This document shows positions 18,415-26,213 of a stretch of 64,000 nucleotides of DNA, in pieces. The notes below the pieces were generated by a model. That model was not told where the DNA came from. It did no database searches and worked only from the letters and a program-made list of their open reading frames with translations. Position 1 is the first letter of the stretch; every line of letters begins with the position of its first letter. A program made the position numbers and the translations under genes. The DNA comes from Paenibacillus turicensis (GTDB taxonomy: Bacteria; Bacillota; Bacilli; Paenibacillales; Paenibacillaceae), in the NCBI RefSeq assembly GCF_017873435.1, contig NZ_JAGGKG010000003.1, positions 124,001 to 188,000 on the forward strand. Direction: 5' to 3'.

Positions 18415-19545
18415 ATGGCGAATAATCAACATACTGAACTAGAAACCGAATTGACATTAGATCAGGTCAAAGAAAAGCTAATTGAAGAGGGCAAAAAGAA
18501 TTCTTCCTTAACGTATAAGGTTATTATGGAGAAGTTATCCCCTTTTGAACAAGAACCTGATCAAATGGATGAATTTTTTGAGCAACTTGGAGATCTTGGC
18601 ATAGATATTACAAATGATAGTGATGATGAGCTTACCGTCCGTAGACGTGATGATGATAATCAGTCGGAGCATGACGATTTCAATTTTGAGGACGATTTAG
18701 CACTTCCTCCTGGAATTAAAATCAATGATCCTGTTCGTATGTATTTGAAAGAAATCGGACGTGTGCCATTATTATCATCTGATGATGAGATTGAGCTTGC
18801 CAAACGTATTGAAGAAGGGGACGAGGAAGCAAAACGTCGCCTAGGTGAAGCTAATTTACGGCTTGTTGTAAGTATAGCTAAGCGTTACGTAGGTCGTGGC
18901 ATGTTGTTTCTTGATTTGATACAAGAGGGGAACATGGGGCTGTTAAAAGCGGTTGAAAAATTTGATTATAAAAAAGGCTATAAGTTTAGTACGTACGCCA
19001 CATGGTGGATACGCCAAGCCATCACGAGAGCGATTGCTGATCAAGCGAGAACGATTCGGATTCCTGTTCATATGGTAGAAACCATTAATAAGCTCATTCG
19101 AATTTCAAGACAGCTACTACAGGAATTAGGACGAGAACCAACACCAGAGGAAATTGCGGCGGAGATGGAGCTTACAGTGGAAAAGGTACGTGAAATCATG
19201 AAAATTGCCCAAGAGCCTGTTTCGTTAGAAACACCTATTGGTGAAGAGGACGATTCTCATTTGGGTGATTTTATTGAAGATCATGATGCGTTAGCGCCTG
19301 CTGATGCTGCTGCCTATGAGCTACTCAAAGAGCAACTTGAGGATGTACTTGATACTCTTACTGAACGTGAAGAAAATGTATTGCGATTACGATTTGGACT
19401 TGACGATGGTCGTACCCGTACTTTGGAGGAAGTAGGTAAAGTATTTGGTGTAACAAGAGAACGTATTCGTCAAATTGAAGCCAAAGCGCTCCGCAAGCTA
19501 CGACATCCAAGTAGAAGTAAACGTCTGAAGGATTTCCTTGAATAA
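18415..19545 (+). CDS. sigA: RNA polymerase primary sigma factor SigA
   Basis: The housekeeping sigma factor, 376 aa. Region 1.1 is acidic. Region 2 has [25 protein letters not shown] and the -10 recognition helix [22 protein letters not shown]. Region 4.2 is the helix-turn-helix [23 protein letters not shown] chose ATG at 18415 because GGGAGGAGGGAG stands immediately upstream; an earlier in-frame ATG would place this site inside the gene. It follows dnaG and ends at a terminator. The promoter matches found in this window fit SigA specificity. Confidence 0.97.
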   Translation: MANNQHTELETELTLDQVKEKLIEEGKKNSSLTYKVIMEKLSPFEQEPDQMDEFFEQLGDLGIDITNDSDDELTVRRRDDDNQSEHDDFNFEDDLALPPGIKINDPVRMYLKEIGRVPLLSSDDEIELAKRIEEGDEEAKRRLGEANLRLVVSIAKRYVGRGMLFLDLIQEGNMGLLKAVEKFDYKKGYKFSTYATWWIRQAITRAIADQARTIRIPVHMVETINKLIRISRQLLQELGREPTPEEIAAEMELTVEKVREIMKIAQEPVSLETPIGEEDDSHLGDFIEDHDALAPADAAAYELLKEQLEDVLDTLTEREENVLRLRFGLDDGRTRTLEEVGKVFGVTRERIRQIEAKALRKLRHPSRSKRLKDFLE

Positions 19546-19559
19546 TGATCCAGGCACAT

Positions 19560-19593
19560 GGACCTTCTGCTCATGCAGTGAGGTCTTTTTTAG
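19560..19593 (+). terminator. Rho-independent terminator after sigA
   Basis: GACCTTCTGC and GCAGTGAGGTC form the stem around TCAT, followed by TTTTTT. It closes the dnaG-sigA operon. Confidence 0.75.
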
Positions 19594-19710
19594 TATGATG
19601 GTTACAAGCAAGGAATGTAAGTCCATTGTATAAGCTAATTTTATCTCTTTTTGAGATTTTTTTCAAATTTATACAGTGGATATAGATCTTATAATAGGTG
19701 GTTTGAAAAA

Positions 19711-20466
19711 ATGAAAATTTCAACAAGATTGAGGGAAATCGCAGAACGTTTGCCAACTGGCTGTAAATTTGCAGATATCGGGTCCGATCATGGGTTACTG
19801 CCGATTTATGCCATTAAGCAAGGAATTGCCTTATCTGCTGTTGCAGGTGAAGTTAATGAAGGTCCACTAGAGGCGGCTCGTAGAGGTGTTTTGTCACATG
19901 GTGTCCAAGATAAAATTGCAGTGCGCAAAGGAGATGGCTTAGCTGTCATTGAGGCAGGAGAAGTTGATACCATTACGATATCAGGCATGGGTGGTGCATT
20001 AATTGCTTCGATTTTGGCTGACGGTGTCACTAAGCTTGCTGGTGTGAAACGTCTTATCCTTCAGCCTAATATGGCGGAGGGAGCGGTACGACGTTGGCTA
20101 CTGGAACAAAATTGGTTAATTACGGATGAGATTATTTTAGAGGAAGATGGCAAAATCTACGAAATTATTACGGCGGATCGTCAGGAAGAAGCTAAGCAAC
20201 AAAATGATGTTTTGTATGCGAAACGAAGCTTGGGGATAGAGATTCCACAGGAATGGTTATTGGAGTTAGGCCCTTTGTTAATTAATAAGCCCAATGAAGT
20301 GTTTTTTAAAAAATGGAACTCAGAGCTTAGCAAGCTACTTCGTATTTATGAGTCGATTTTGAAATCCGCGGAAAAGGAAATAAGTGATTCAAAAGCGGCA
20401 CAGGTTAAGCAGAAAGCAAATGAATTGGAGGCGATTTTACAATGTTTGCAAAAGGTCAAACCGTAA
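19711..20466 (+). CDS. trmK: tRNA (adenine22-N1)-methyltransferase TrmK
   Basis: A 251-aa SAM-dependent methyltransferase making m1A22 in tRNAs. The SAM site is FADIGSDHGLLPIYA (residues 20-34) and the catalytic-region motif is ISGMGGALI; QPNM also fits the family. The C-terminus is a coiled-coil helix pair. I chose ATG at 19711, with AGGTGG 8-13 bases upstream and an orthologue-like start. It overlaps nif3 by 25 bases, the conserved trmK-nif3 arrangement after sigA. Confidence 0.93.
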   Translation: MKISTRLREIAERLPTGCKFADIGSDHGLLPIYAIKQGIALSAVAGEVNEGPLEAARRGVLSHGVQDKIAVRKGDGLAVIEAGEVDTITISGMGGALIASILADGVTKLAGVKRLILQPNMAEGAVRRWLLEQNWLITDEIILEEDGKIYEIITADRQEEAKQQNDVLYAKRSLGIEIPQEWLLELGPLLINKPNEVFFKKWNSELSKLLRIYESILKSAEKEISDSKAAQVKQKANELEAILQCLQKVKP

Positions 20467-21557
20467 TTCAATATATGGAAGGACTAGCGCCCAAGCATGT
20501 TGCGATGGAAGGGGACAAAATTGGTCTTCAATTAGGTACGCTGCAAAAAGAAATCACAGGTATCTTAGTTGCACTGGATGTAAATGAAGAGGTTGTGGAT
20601 GAAGCGATTGCGAAAGGTGCCAACCTTATTGTCGCTCATCATGCGATTATTTATCGCCCGTTGGCACAGTTGCAGGTAGATACGCCTATGGGAAAGGTTT
20701 ATGAGAAGCTCATTAAAAACGACATTGCTGTTTATATAAGTCACACTAATCTCGATATCACCGAAGGTGGTATGAACGATTGGATGGCAGAGGAGCTAGG
20801 GATTGAAGTGACAGGTTCGATTGAGGATCTGCATAGTGATCAATTGTATAAGCTTGTTGTATTTGTGCCGAAGGAGCAGGCAGATTCAGTACGTGCGGCT
20901 ATATTAGATGCTGGGGCAGGTCATATTGGGAACTACAGCCATTGTAGCTTTAATATAGAGGGATCAGGAACATTTAAGCCTGATGAGCTAGCTAATCCTT
21001 ATATTGGACAAGCAGGCAAGCTAGAGCAGGTTCAAGAGGTACGCATCGAGACGATGGTTCCGCATAGTATTAAAAACAAAGTAGTTGCTGCGATGCTCAA
21101 GGCACATCCTTACGAAGAGGTTGCTTATGATTTATATGCAATGGAATTAAAAGGACGTACATTAGGCTTAGGGCGTGTTGGCAAGCTTAGTGATCCTGTT
21201 GATCTAGCAACGTTAGTCGAGCGAGTTAAGCATAAGTTTGATGTGCCTACGGTTCGTGTTGTAGGTGATATGAATCGCGTAATTAAAAAAGCTGCAGTGT
21301 TGGGCGGCTCTGGTGGAGGTTATTGGAAAAAGGCACTTCGCTGTGGTGCAGATGTATTGGTGACAGGGGATATTGATTATCATACGGCACAGGATGCATA
21401 TATGGCAGGGATTACACTTATTGATCCTGGACACAACGCAGAGAAGCTTATGAAGCCTAGAGTAGCGGCTTTTTTGGCGCAAAAATTGGAAAAGGACAAA
21501 TATAGCACCCCAGTTTATGCTTCAACGATTAATACAGAGCCATTTCGATTTGTATAA
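20442..21557 (+). CDS. Nif3-like dinuclear metal-binding protein (DUF34)
   Basis: A 371-aa NIF3/DUF34 protein, equivalent to B. subtilis YqfO. The metal ligands appear in AHHAIIYRPL and HTNLD in the N-terminal half and in TGDIDYHTAQDA and DPGHNAEK near the C-terminus. The middle PII/CutA-like insert is present, explaining the 371 aa. The biochemical role is uncertain; a GTP cyclohydrolase link has been proposed for some members. ATG follows TTGGAGG inside trmK. Confidence 0.93.
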   Translation: MFAKGQTVIQYMEGLAPKHVAMEGDKIGLQLGTLQKEITGILVALDVNEEVVDEAIAKGANLIVAHHAIIYRPLAQLQVDTPMGKVYEKLIKNDIAVYISHTNLDITEGGMNDWMAEELGIEVTGSIEDLHSDQLYKLVVFVPKEQADSVRAAILDAGAGHIGNYSHCSFNIEGSGTFKPDELANPYIGQAGKLEQVQEVRIETMVPHSIKNKVVAAMLKAHPYEEVAYDLYAMELKGRTLGLGRVGKLSDPVDLATLVERVKHKFDVPTVRVVGDMNRVIKKAAVLGGSGGGYWKKALRCGADVLVTGDIDYHTAQDAYMAGITLIDPGHNAEKLMKPRVAAFLAQKLEKDKYSTPVYASTINTEPFRFV

Positions 21558-21659
21558 TGAGAAAATATGCTAATCAGAAGCTAGAAAAAACGGTAGATCA
21601 GAGGCATATTAGGTATAGAGCAGAATAAGCGAAATGGAAAGATTGAGGTGGAAAGCATA

Positions 21660-22736
21660 GTGGGGAATAAGATCGTTTTTACGGGTGGAGGTTCCGCAGG
21701 ACACGTCACGCCTAATATCGCCATTATTAATGAGTTAAATAAAAGAGGTGCTTGGGACATCCATTATATCGGCTCAAAGCAAGGGATCGAGAGGGAACTC
21801 ATCACCAAGCAAGACATACCTTATTATGGAATTAGTTCGGGAAAATTACGTAGATATATTGATATTGAAAATATAAAAGATATGTTCAGAGTATTAAAGG
21901 GCTGTATGGAGGCAAGGAAAATATTAAAGAAAATAAAACCTAAGCTTGTTTTTTCAAAAGGTGGTTTTGTTTCTGTTCCCGTTATTGTCGCAGCAAAATC
22001 GCTAGGCATACCCATCTTCATTCATGAAAGTGATATTACACCGGGCTTAGCGAACAAAATTGCTCAGAAATTTGCAACTAAAATTTTCACAACCTTTGAG
22101 GAAGCAAAGCAGTTTTTTCCTAAGGATAAAGTGTCAACCACTGGTTCACCGATTCGTGCAGAACTGCTTCAGGGGAGCAAGGAATTTGCATATAAGTTTT
22201 TGGGCTTTGATGACAGTCGTCCTATTTTGACCATTATGGGTGGAAGCTTAGGTGCTAAAAAAATTAACGATACCGTTCGCGCCAATTTGCCACAGCTAGC
22301 CATGCATTTTCAAATTGTACATTTGTGCGGCAAAAATAACCTTGAGCCTAGTCTTGCCTTTGTCCCTGGTTATAAGCAGTTTGAATATATTCATGAGGAG
22401 CTCCCACATATTTTGGCGGCAACAGACCTTGTCATTACAAGAGGTGGATCTAACGCAATTTTTGAATTTTTAGCATTACGAATTCCTATGTTAATTATTC
22501 CACTTGGCTTGAACCAAAGTAGAGGCGATCAAATCATGAATGCCGAAGCCTTTCAAAAAAGAGGGTATGGTTTTACTTTGATGGATGAAGAATTAAATGG
22601 GGAGAGCTTGGTAAAAGGCGTAGAATTTCTCAAAAATAATTCAGAATTTATTAGAGAAAACATGGCTTTATCTACAAGTACAAATGCAATCCCTATTTTG
22701 CTAGATGAAATTTATAAAATTACAGGTGCAAAGTAA
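21660..22736 (+). CDS. MurG-family UDP-GlcNAc transferase (paralogue outside the dcw cluster)
   Basis: A 358-aa GT-B glycosyltransferase of the MurG family, which adds GlcNAc to lipid I to make lipid II. The acceptor-side loop FTGGGSAGHVTPNIA, a second glycine loop GGSLGAKKIN, HESDITPGLANK and the donor-site block RGGSNAIFEFLALRIPMLIIPLG are all present, so catalytic competence is plausible. I chose GTG at 21660 because GAGGTGG lies 8 bases before it; the GTG at 21648 overlaps that site. The dcw cluster at the window end probably continues to its own murG, so this looks like a second copy such as those seen in some Bacillus species. Confidence 0.88.
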   Translation: MGNKIVFTGGGSAGHVTPNIAIINELNKRGAWDIHYIGSKQGIERELITKQDIPYYGISSGKLRRYIDIENIKDMFRVLKGCMEARKILKKIKPKLVFSKGGFVSVPVIVAAKSLGIPIFIHESDITPGLANKIAQKFATKIFTTFEEAKQFFPKDKVSTTGSPIRAELLQGSKEFAYKFLGFDDSRPILTIMGGSLGAKKINDTVRANLPQLAMHFQIVHLCGKNNLEPSLAFVPGYKQFEYIHEELPHILAATDLVITRGGSNAIFEFLALRIPMLIIPLGLNQSRGDQIMNAEAFQKRGYGFTLMDEELNGESLVKGVEFLKNNSEFIRENMALSTSTNAIPILLDEIYKITGAK

Positions 22737-22762
22737 ACATATTAAATATAATTGATCATACT

Positions 22763-22832
22763 AAGCGTAGTTCAGTAAATGGTGAGCGTAAACAGCTTCA
22801 TTAAATTTACTGAGCTAACGCTTTATTTTTTT
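22763..22832 (+). terminator. Terminator after the murG paralogue
   Basis: AAGCGTAGTTCAGTAAAT pairs with ATTTACTGAGCTAACGCTT around a 23-base loop, followed by TATTTTTTT. Confidence 0.75.
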
Positions 22833-22846
22833 GTAAAAAGAAAGTA

Positions 22847-22877
22847 TTGACCTTCAAGTTAACCTTAATGTTAGAAT
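22847..22877 (+). promoter_or_regulatory. MerR-type promoter with 19-bp spacer
   Basis: TTGACC at 22847-22852 and TAGAAT at 22872-22877 are separated by 19 bases, the over-long spacer that MerR proteins correct by distorting DNA. The spacer is centred on GTTAAC within an imperfect dyad (CCTTCAAGTTAACCTTAATG). It precedes a MerR gene, so autoregulation is likely. Confidence 0.7.
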
Positions 22878-22903
22878 TTGATCAGTAAAGGAGGAAGCAA
22901 ACC

Positions 22904-23308
22904 ATGAAAATTAAAGAGCTTGCTGATTTAGTTGGAGTTAGTACAGCAACCATCCGTTTTTATGAAGAAAAGGAGTTGCTTCATCCAAGTAAGCATCCAA
23001 ATGGCTACCGTTATTACACGGAGGCGGACATAAAGGATTTAAATTTGATTATTGCATTTAAAAGAGCTGCGTTTTCATTAAATGATATTAAAACGATTGT
23101 TACTTTAAGAAGGTTACCACAATCGCTACAATGTAAGATGGATTCTTTAGCTTTTATGCAAAGTCAGATCAAGCATGTGAAGGAGCAGATTACGTTCTTA
23201 AACCAGCTTATGAGCATTTTAGAGCAGATTGAAAAACTGGTTGACAAAAATGATCCAGATCATGTTGAAGAAGCACTTAAGCTGATGTCAAAAATTGAGA
23301 AGCTGTAA
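22904..23308 (+). CDS. MerR family transcriptional regulator
   Basis: A 134-aa regulator with the MerR winged helix-turn-helix at residues 1-70 (KELADLVGVSTATIRFYEEKELLHPSK and YRYYTEADI), then a dimerisation coiled coil. No cysteine pattern of metal-sensing MerR proteins is visible, so a small-molecule or aldehyde-type sensor is more likely. It has a MerR-type promoter directly upstream and a membrane protein gene 45 bases downstream that may be its target. ATG follows AAAGGAGG. Confidence 0.9.
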   Translation: MKIKELADLVGVSTATIRFYEEKELLHPSKHPNGYRYYTEADIKDLNLIIAFKRAAFSLNDIKTIVTLRRLPQSLQCKMDSLAFMQSQIKHVKEQITFLNQLMSILEQIEKLVDKNDPDHVEEALKLMSKIEKL

Positions 23309-23353
23309 CTTTATAAAATATTTTTAAAAATTATTTAAAGGAGATGACAAGGG

Positions 23354-23701
23354 ATGAATATGCGAAATTTATTGAAGTTAGAAAATGTGTTTTTATTATT
23401 ACTTGGATTGTATGTATATTTTGAGGTGTTTCATTTTTCACTCATAGTTTTATTAATTACTGTCTTATTACCTGACATTTCAATGCTTGGTTATATCATT
23501 AATACAAAAATAGGGGCAACGATTTATAATATCGTCCACAACCTAATGACAGTAGTTATTATTTTATTTTTAGGAATAGGCTTAAATCTAAATATTATGA
23601 TCTATGTAGCTTTGATTTTGTTTATTCACATATTTATGGATCGTATCTGTGGTTTTGGTTTGAAGTATAATGATAATTTTCAGCATACACACTTAACTTA
23701 A
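23354..23701 (+). CDS. DUF4260 membrane protein
   Basis: A 115-aa hydrophobic protein with four probable membrane segments. LLKLENVFLLLLGLYVYF at the start, LLPDISMLGYIINTKIGATIYNIVHN and the terminal DRICGFGLKYNDNF fit the DUF4260 family; function is unknown. ATG is preceded by AAAGGAGATGACAAGGG. It is probably cotranscribed with the upstream MerR gene. Confidence 0.8.
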   Translation: MNMRNLLKLENVFLLLLGLYVYFEVFHFSLIVLLITVLLPDISMLGYIINTKIGATIYNIVHNLMTVVIILFLGIGLNLNIMIYVALILFIHIFMDRICGFGLKYNDNFQHTHLT

Positions 23702-23749
23702 ATACTGTCAAAATAGGAACTACCTGACCTTTTACACATCAAATTTTTT

Positions 23750-23954
23750 GGCTCAATCTTGAAATCAGTGCTTGACCGCTAACCCAAACTAGCGAAGAGA
23801 CAGAGAGATTCTGAAGGTTGTCTTTAAAATCAAATTCTACCCATTAATATACTTTAATAAACAGGAATATGATTTTAACAACAATCGCAAGAACTCTCTG
23901 GAGCATAGCTACCAGCCTCTAGTCGTTGGCAAGTACTGATTTATAAATAGAGCC
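23750..23954. repeat. Long palindromic repeat, copy after DUF4260
   Basis: A 205-bp element with ends GGCTCAATCTTGAAATCAGT... and, reverse-complemented, GGCTCTATTTATAAATCAGT.... The inner arms are CAGAGAGATTCTGAAGG and ATCGCAAGAACTCTCTG; the central stem is AAAATCAAATTC with GAATATGATTTT. It belongs to the same subfamily as the copy at 45.5 kb, which is in the opposite orientation. It lies between converging genes. Confidence 0.85.
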
Positions 23955-23956
23955 AT

Positions 23957-24307
23957 TTATTTCTTATAATCCGTAATGCCTAATCGATTTCCAAATTGAT
24001 CTTCAAATTCTACCGAGGTTCCTGTTCCAATATGGAACGGCTCACTTAGGAACGTTACCCCATTTGCTTTTAATTTATCGTATTCAACCGTAACATCATC
24101 CACCACGAACCAAATCGTTGGCTTCATATTAGGAAATTTGCGTGTGTCTTTTAAAATAATAGCTGGTTCCTCGTCTCCAACATGAAAGGCAACCATTCCT
24201 TTATCGGCAAAATTAAACTTCAGCTTTAAACCTAGTGTTTCACCGTAATATTTCATTGCGCCTTCCATGTCATCGACAGGTAGAAAAAAATTGTCATAGC
24301 TTTTCAT
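23957..24307 (-). CDS. VOC family (glyoxalase/bleomycin-resistance fold) protein
   Basis: A 116-aa single-domain VOC protein. FFLPVDDMEGAMKYYGETLGLKLKF at the N-terminus and the C-terminal VEFEDQFGNRLGITDY are typical of the fold. Metal-ligand positions (a central His and terminal Glu) are partly visible, but the substrate cannot be predicted. The ATG (on the minus strand) follows TAGGAGG. Its stop lies just outside the palindromic repeat. Confidence 0.82.
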   Translation of the reverse strand: MKSYDNFFLPVDDMEGAMKYYGETLGLKLKFNFADKGMVAFHVGDEEPAIILKDTRKFPNMKPTIWFVVDDVTVEYDKLKANGVTFLSEPFHIGTGTSVEFEDQFGNRLGITDYKK

Positions 24308-24432
24308 CTCTTTTAAACCTCCTAATTATGTGGGATACGATCACAATAACATATCCAAGAAGACAACATCGTGTCATATTTCACAAAGCCTGATATAAGC
24401 TTTCAACCTTTTGTAATACCTTTAAGAATAGC

Positions 24433-24957
24433 TTAATAATTTTCTTGATAAGCCTCTCGCTCCAACTCATAATCAATGAACGATTGCCATTGTCCGAGTT
24501 GGTCTTTGCTTGAAGAATGATGGACTTTAACTTGTTGGAAGCCAAGTTTTTCATATACATGTTGCGCATGAGTGTTTTTTACATTCGTATCTAAAATAAT
24601 TTTAGTGTATCCCATCTCGTAAAATAATTTGTCAATCAATAGCTTTAAATAGATGCTTCCAAACCCTTTATGCTGTTGGTCAAAATCACAAATTTTAATT
24701 CCTATCTGTGCAATGCCAGATTCAATAGTCCTATAATTCATCTCACCTATCGGTACATCTGAGCACTCCAAAATCAAGCGTTGATTCAAATCGCTATCTA
24801 GTTTTATAATGTTTAATACTTCATTTTCCGTAGTACCTAAGCCGTTTGGATAACCTGCATGGGACATAATCCTTCCATCATTCCACCAATGACATAACAG
24901 TTTGGCATCTTTAGTCGTTGCACTACGAATCGTTAATTGACCATGTGTGATGTACAT
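24433..24957 (-). CDS. GNAT family N-acetyltransferase
   Basis: A 174-aa acetyltransferase of the RimJ/AAC(6')-like GNAT type. TIRSATTKDAKLLCHWWNDGRIMSHAGYP at the start, QQHKGFGSIYLKLLIDKLF (acetyl-CoA loop Q/R-x-x-G-x-G/A) and ILDTNVKNTHAQHVYEKLGFQQV near the end are diagnostic. The substrate is unknown. The gene has an AGGGAGG ribosome-binding site and stands alone, upstream of the VOC gene on the same strand. Confidence 0.85.
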   Translation of the reverse strand: MYITHGQLTIRSATTKDAKLLCHWWNDGRIMSHAGYPNGLGTTENEVLNIIKLDSDLNQRLILECSDVPIGEMNYRTIESGIAQIGIKICDFDQQHKGFGSIYLKLLIDKLFYEMGYTKIILDTNVKNTHAQHVYEKLGFQQVKVHHSSSKDQLGQWQSFIDYELEREAYQENY

Positions 24958-25138
24958 GATATATTCACCCTCCCTTGAATCTAACTTGCTACAACCAGTC
25001 TAATAATTTCACTATAGTGATCTTGAAGTAAGATGACATTGTATTTTTATGTTTTATTTATTTTTTACTGATCTAATTTAAATTGGGATGGGTTATTTTA
25101 TTAAATACTGATTTTGTGTCTAATGGATAATTTAACTG

Positions 25139-25167
25139 TTGAGATTCAGCGCAAAAGTAGGTATACT
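25139..25167 (+). promoter_or_regulatory. Sigma-A promoter of rnpB
   Basis: TTGAGA at 25139-25144 and TATACT at 25162-25167 with a 17-base spacer. The predicted start near 25174 coincides with the first helix of RNase P RNA. Confidence 0.8.
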
Positions 25168-25174
25168 ATCAAGT

Positions 25175-25592
25175 GTTGCTTGAAAGTTTGACAGACAATC
25201 GCTGGCGGCTTTATGCCGCGGGAGGAAAGTCCGGGCTCCACATGGCAGGGTGCTGGATAATGTCCAGTCAACGCGAGTTGAAGGATAGTGCCACAGAAAC
25301 GGACCGCCGATGGCTTTCGCTTTGCGAGAGCACAGGTAAGGATGGAACCGAGGTGTAAGAGACCCCGAGGAACGCTGGTGACTTCGTTCCTGGTAAACCC
25401 CACCTGGAGCAAGACCTAATGGAATGCAGTACCCTTGAGGTACAGCCTTAGCCTGAGGTGCATTCAGGTTGGTCGCTTGAGCCATATAGTAATGTATGGC
25501 CTAGATAGATGATTGTCACTTATAAAGCGGGAGGGTTGTTCCCGTTATACCGCAAACAGTACAGAACCCGGCTTACGGCAAACTTTCAAACG
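25175..25592 (+). ncRNA. rnpB: RNase P RNA, A-type (rnpB)
   Basis: The catalytic RNA of RNase P, which matures tRNA 5' ends. Conserved blocks are GGAGGAAAGTCCGGGCTCC, the GACCGCCGATGGC segment, CAGGTAAGGATGG, GGAGCAAGACC, and the 3' block CCTAGATAGATGATTGTC with ACAGAACCCGGCTTA. The ends TTGAAAGTTTG and CAAACTTTCAA pair to form P1. Several blocks closely follow the A-type (E. coli-like) pattern rather than the B-type of B. subtilis. End positions are approximate. Minus-strand ORFs across this region are chance. Confidence 0.95.
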
Positions 25593-25647
25593 CTGCAACC
25601 TCATATGCTTAATATGCTATCCAGCGTAATTTGCTTTACAATTAATA

Positions 25648-25714
25648 CAGAAAAAGCCTGTCAGTTGAACGTAGTTGCTTTTTCCTTCTACGTCCAACAT
25701 GACAGGCTTTTTAA
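25648..25714 (+). terminator. Strong hairpin terminator after rnpB
   Basis: AAAAAGCCTGTCA with TGACAGGCTTTTT, extended by TTG-ACGTAG and CTACGT-CAA. The stem has A and T runs on both sides, so it could stop transcription in either direction. Confidence 0.85.
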
Positions 25715-25732
25715 ATTTATTAACTTTATAAG

Positions 25733-25942
25733 GGGCATCATTTAAATTAGTGTTTGACAACACCCCACCTAGCGAAGGGACAGAGGGATTCTGGAGAAGT
25801 GGAACGTTCATCTTTAAAACCAGATTTCAACCCTCGAGTTATTAAGAAATAATAAGGAATCTGGTTTTAACAATGATCGCAAGAACTCTCTGTCTTGTAG
25901 CTTCCATCCCATTATTGGCAAACATAATTTTAATTTAGACCC
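25733..25942. repeat. Long palindromic repeat, copy after rnpB
   Basis: A 210-bp element. Ends are degenerate (GGGGCATCATTTAAATTAGTG against the complement of the right end, GGGTCTAAATTAAAATTATG), both continuing to TTTGACA or TTTGCCA. The inner arms CAGAGGGATTCTGGAGAA and ATGATCGCAAGAACTCTCTG are close to the family consensus; the central stem is AAAACCAGATT with AATCTGGTTTT. Confidence 0.85.
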
Positions 25943-25954
25943 ATTTTAACTGTA

Positions 25955-26194
25955 TTAATTAGCCTCATTAACTTCTTCATTATTTAATTGCTTTGCATAT
26001 TGCACAAACCACCTAAATGCAGGTTCAGAATAAGGCTTTAACATTTCAGCAACTCTGCGAAATTCCCATTCCTCCCAATCCTGCTCCTTAAAAAGACACC
26101 GCTCTACAGCCTGTGGTAAATGATTAATCAGCCATACTTCAGGAATCCGTAAAATAAACTCTTTTGCTAAATCTATATTGGCATGATTTACCAA
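25955..26194 (-). CDS. Small hypothetical protein
   Basis: A possible 79-aa protein, rich in Glu and Trp (AVERCLFKEQDWEEWEFRRVAEMLKPY). It starts with TTG 20 bases after the subtilase stop on the same strand, and I see no good ribosome-binding site, so the start is uncertain. It could be the tail gene of the protease unit. I do not recognise a family. The amino-acid composition looks like a real folded helical protein rather than random sequence. Confidence 0.45.
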   Translation of the reverse strand: MVNHANIDLAKEFILRIPEVWLINHLPQAVERCLFKEQDWEEWEFRRVAEMLKPYSEPAFRWFVQYAKQLNNEEVNEAN

Positions 26195-26213
26195 TCATTA
26201 TAACATGAGGTTC

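Noticed and set aside
25132-25485. Minus-strand ORFs of 117 and 88 aa
   Set aside because: They are antisense to RNase P RNA, which is highly conserved and structured; no ribosome-binding site supports them.
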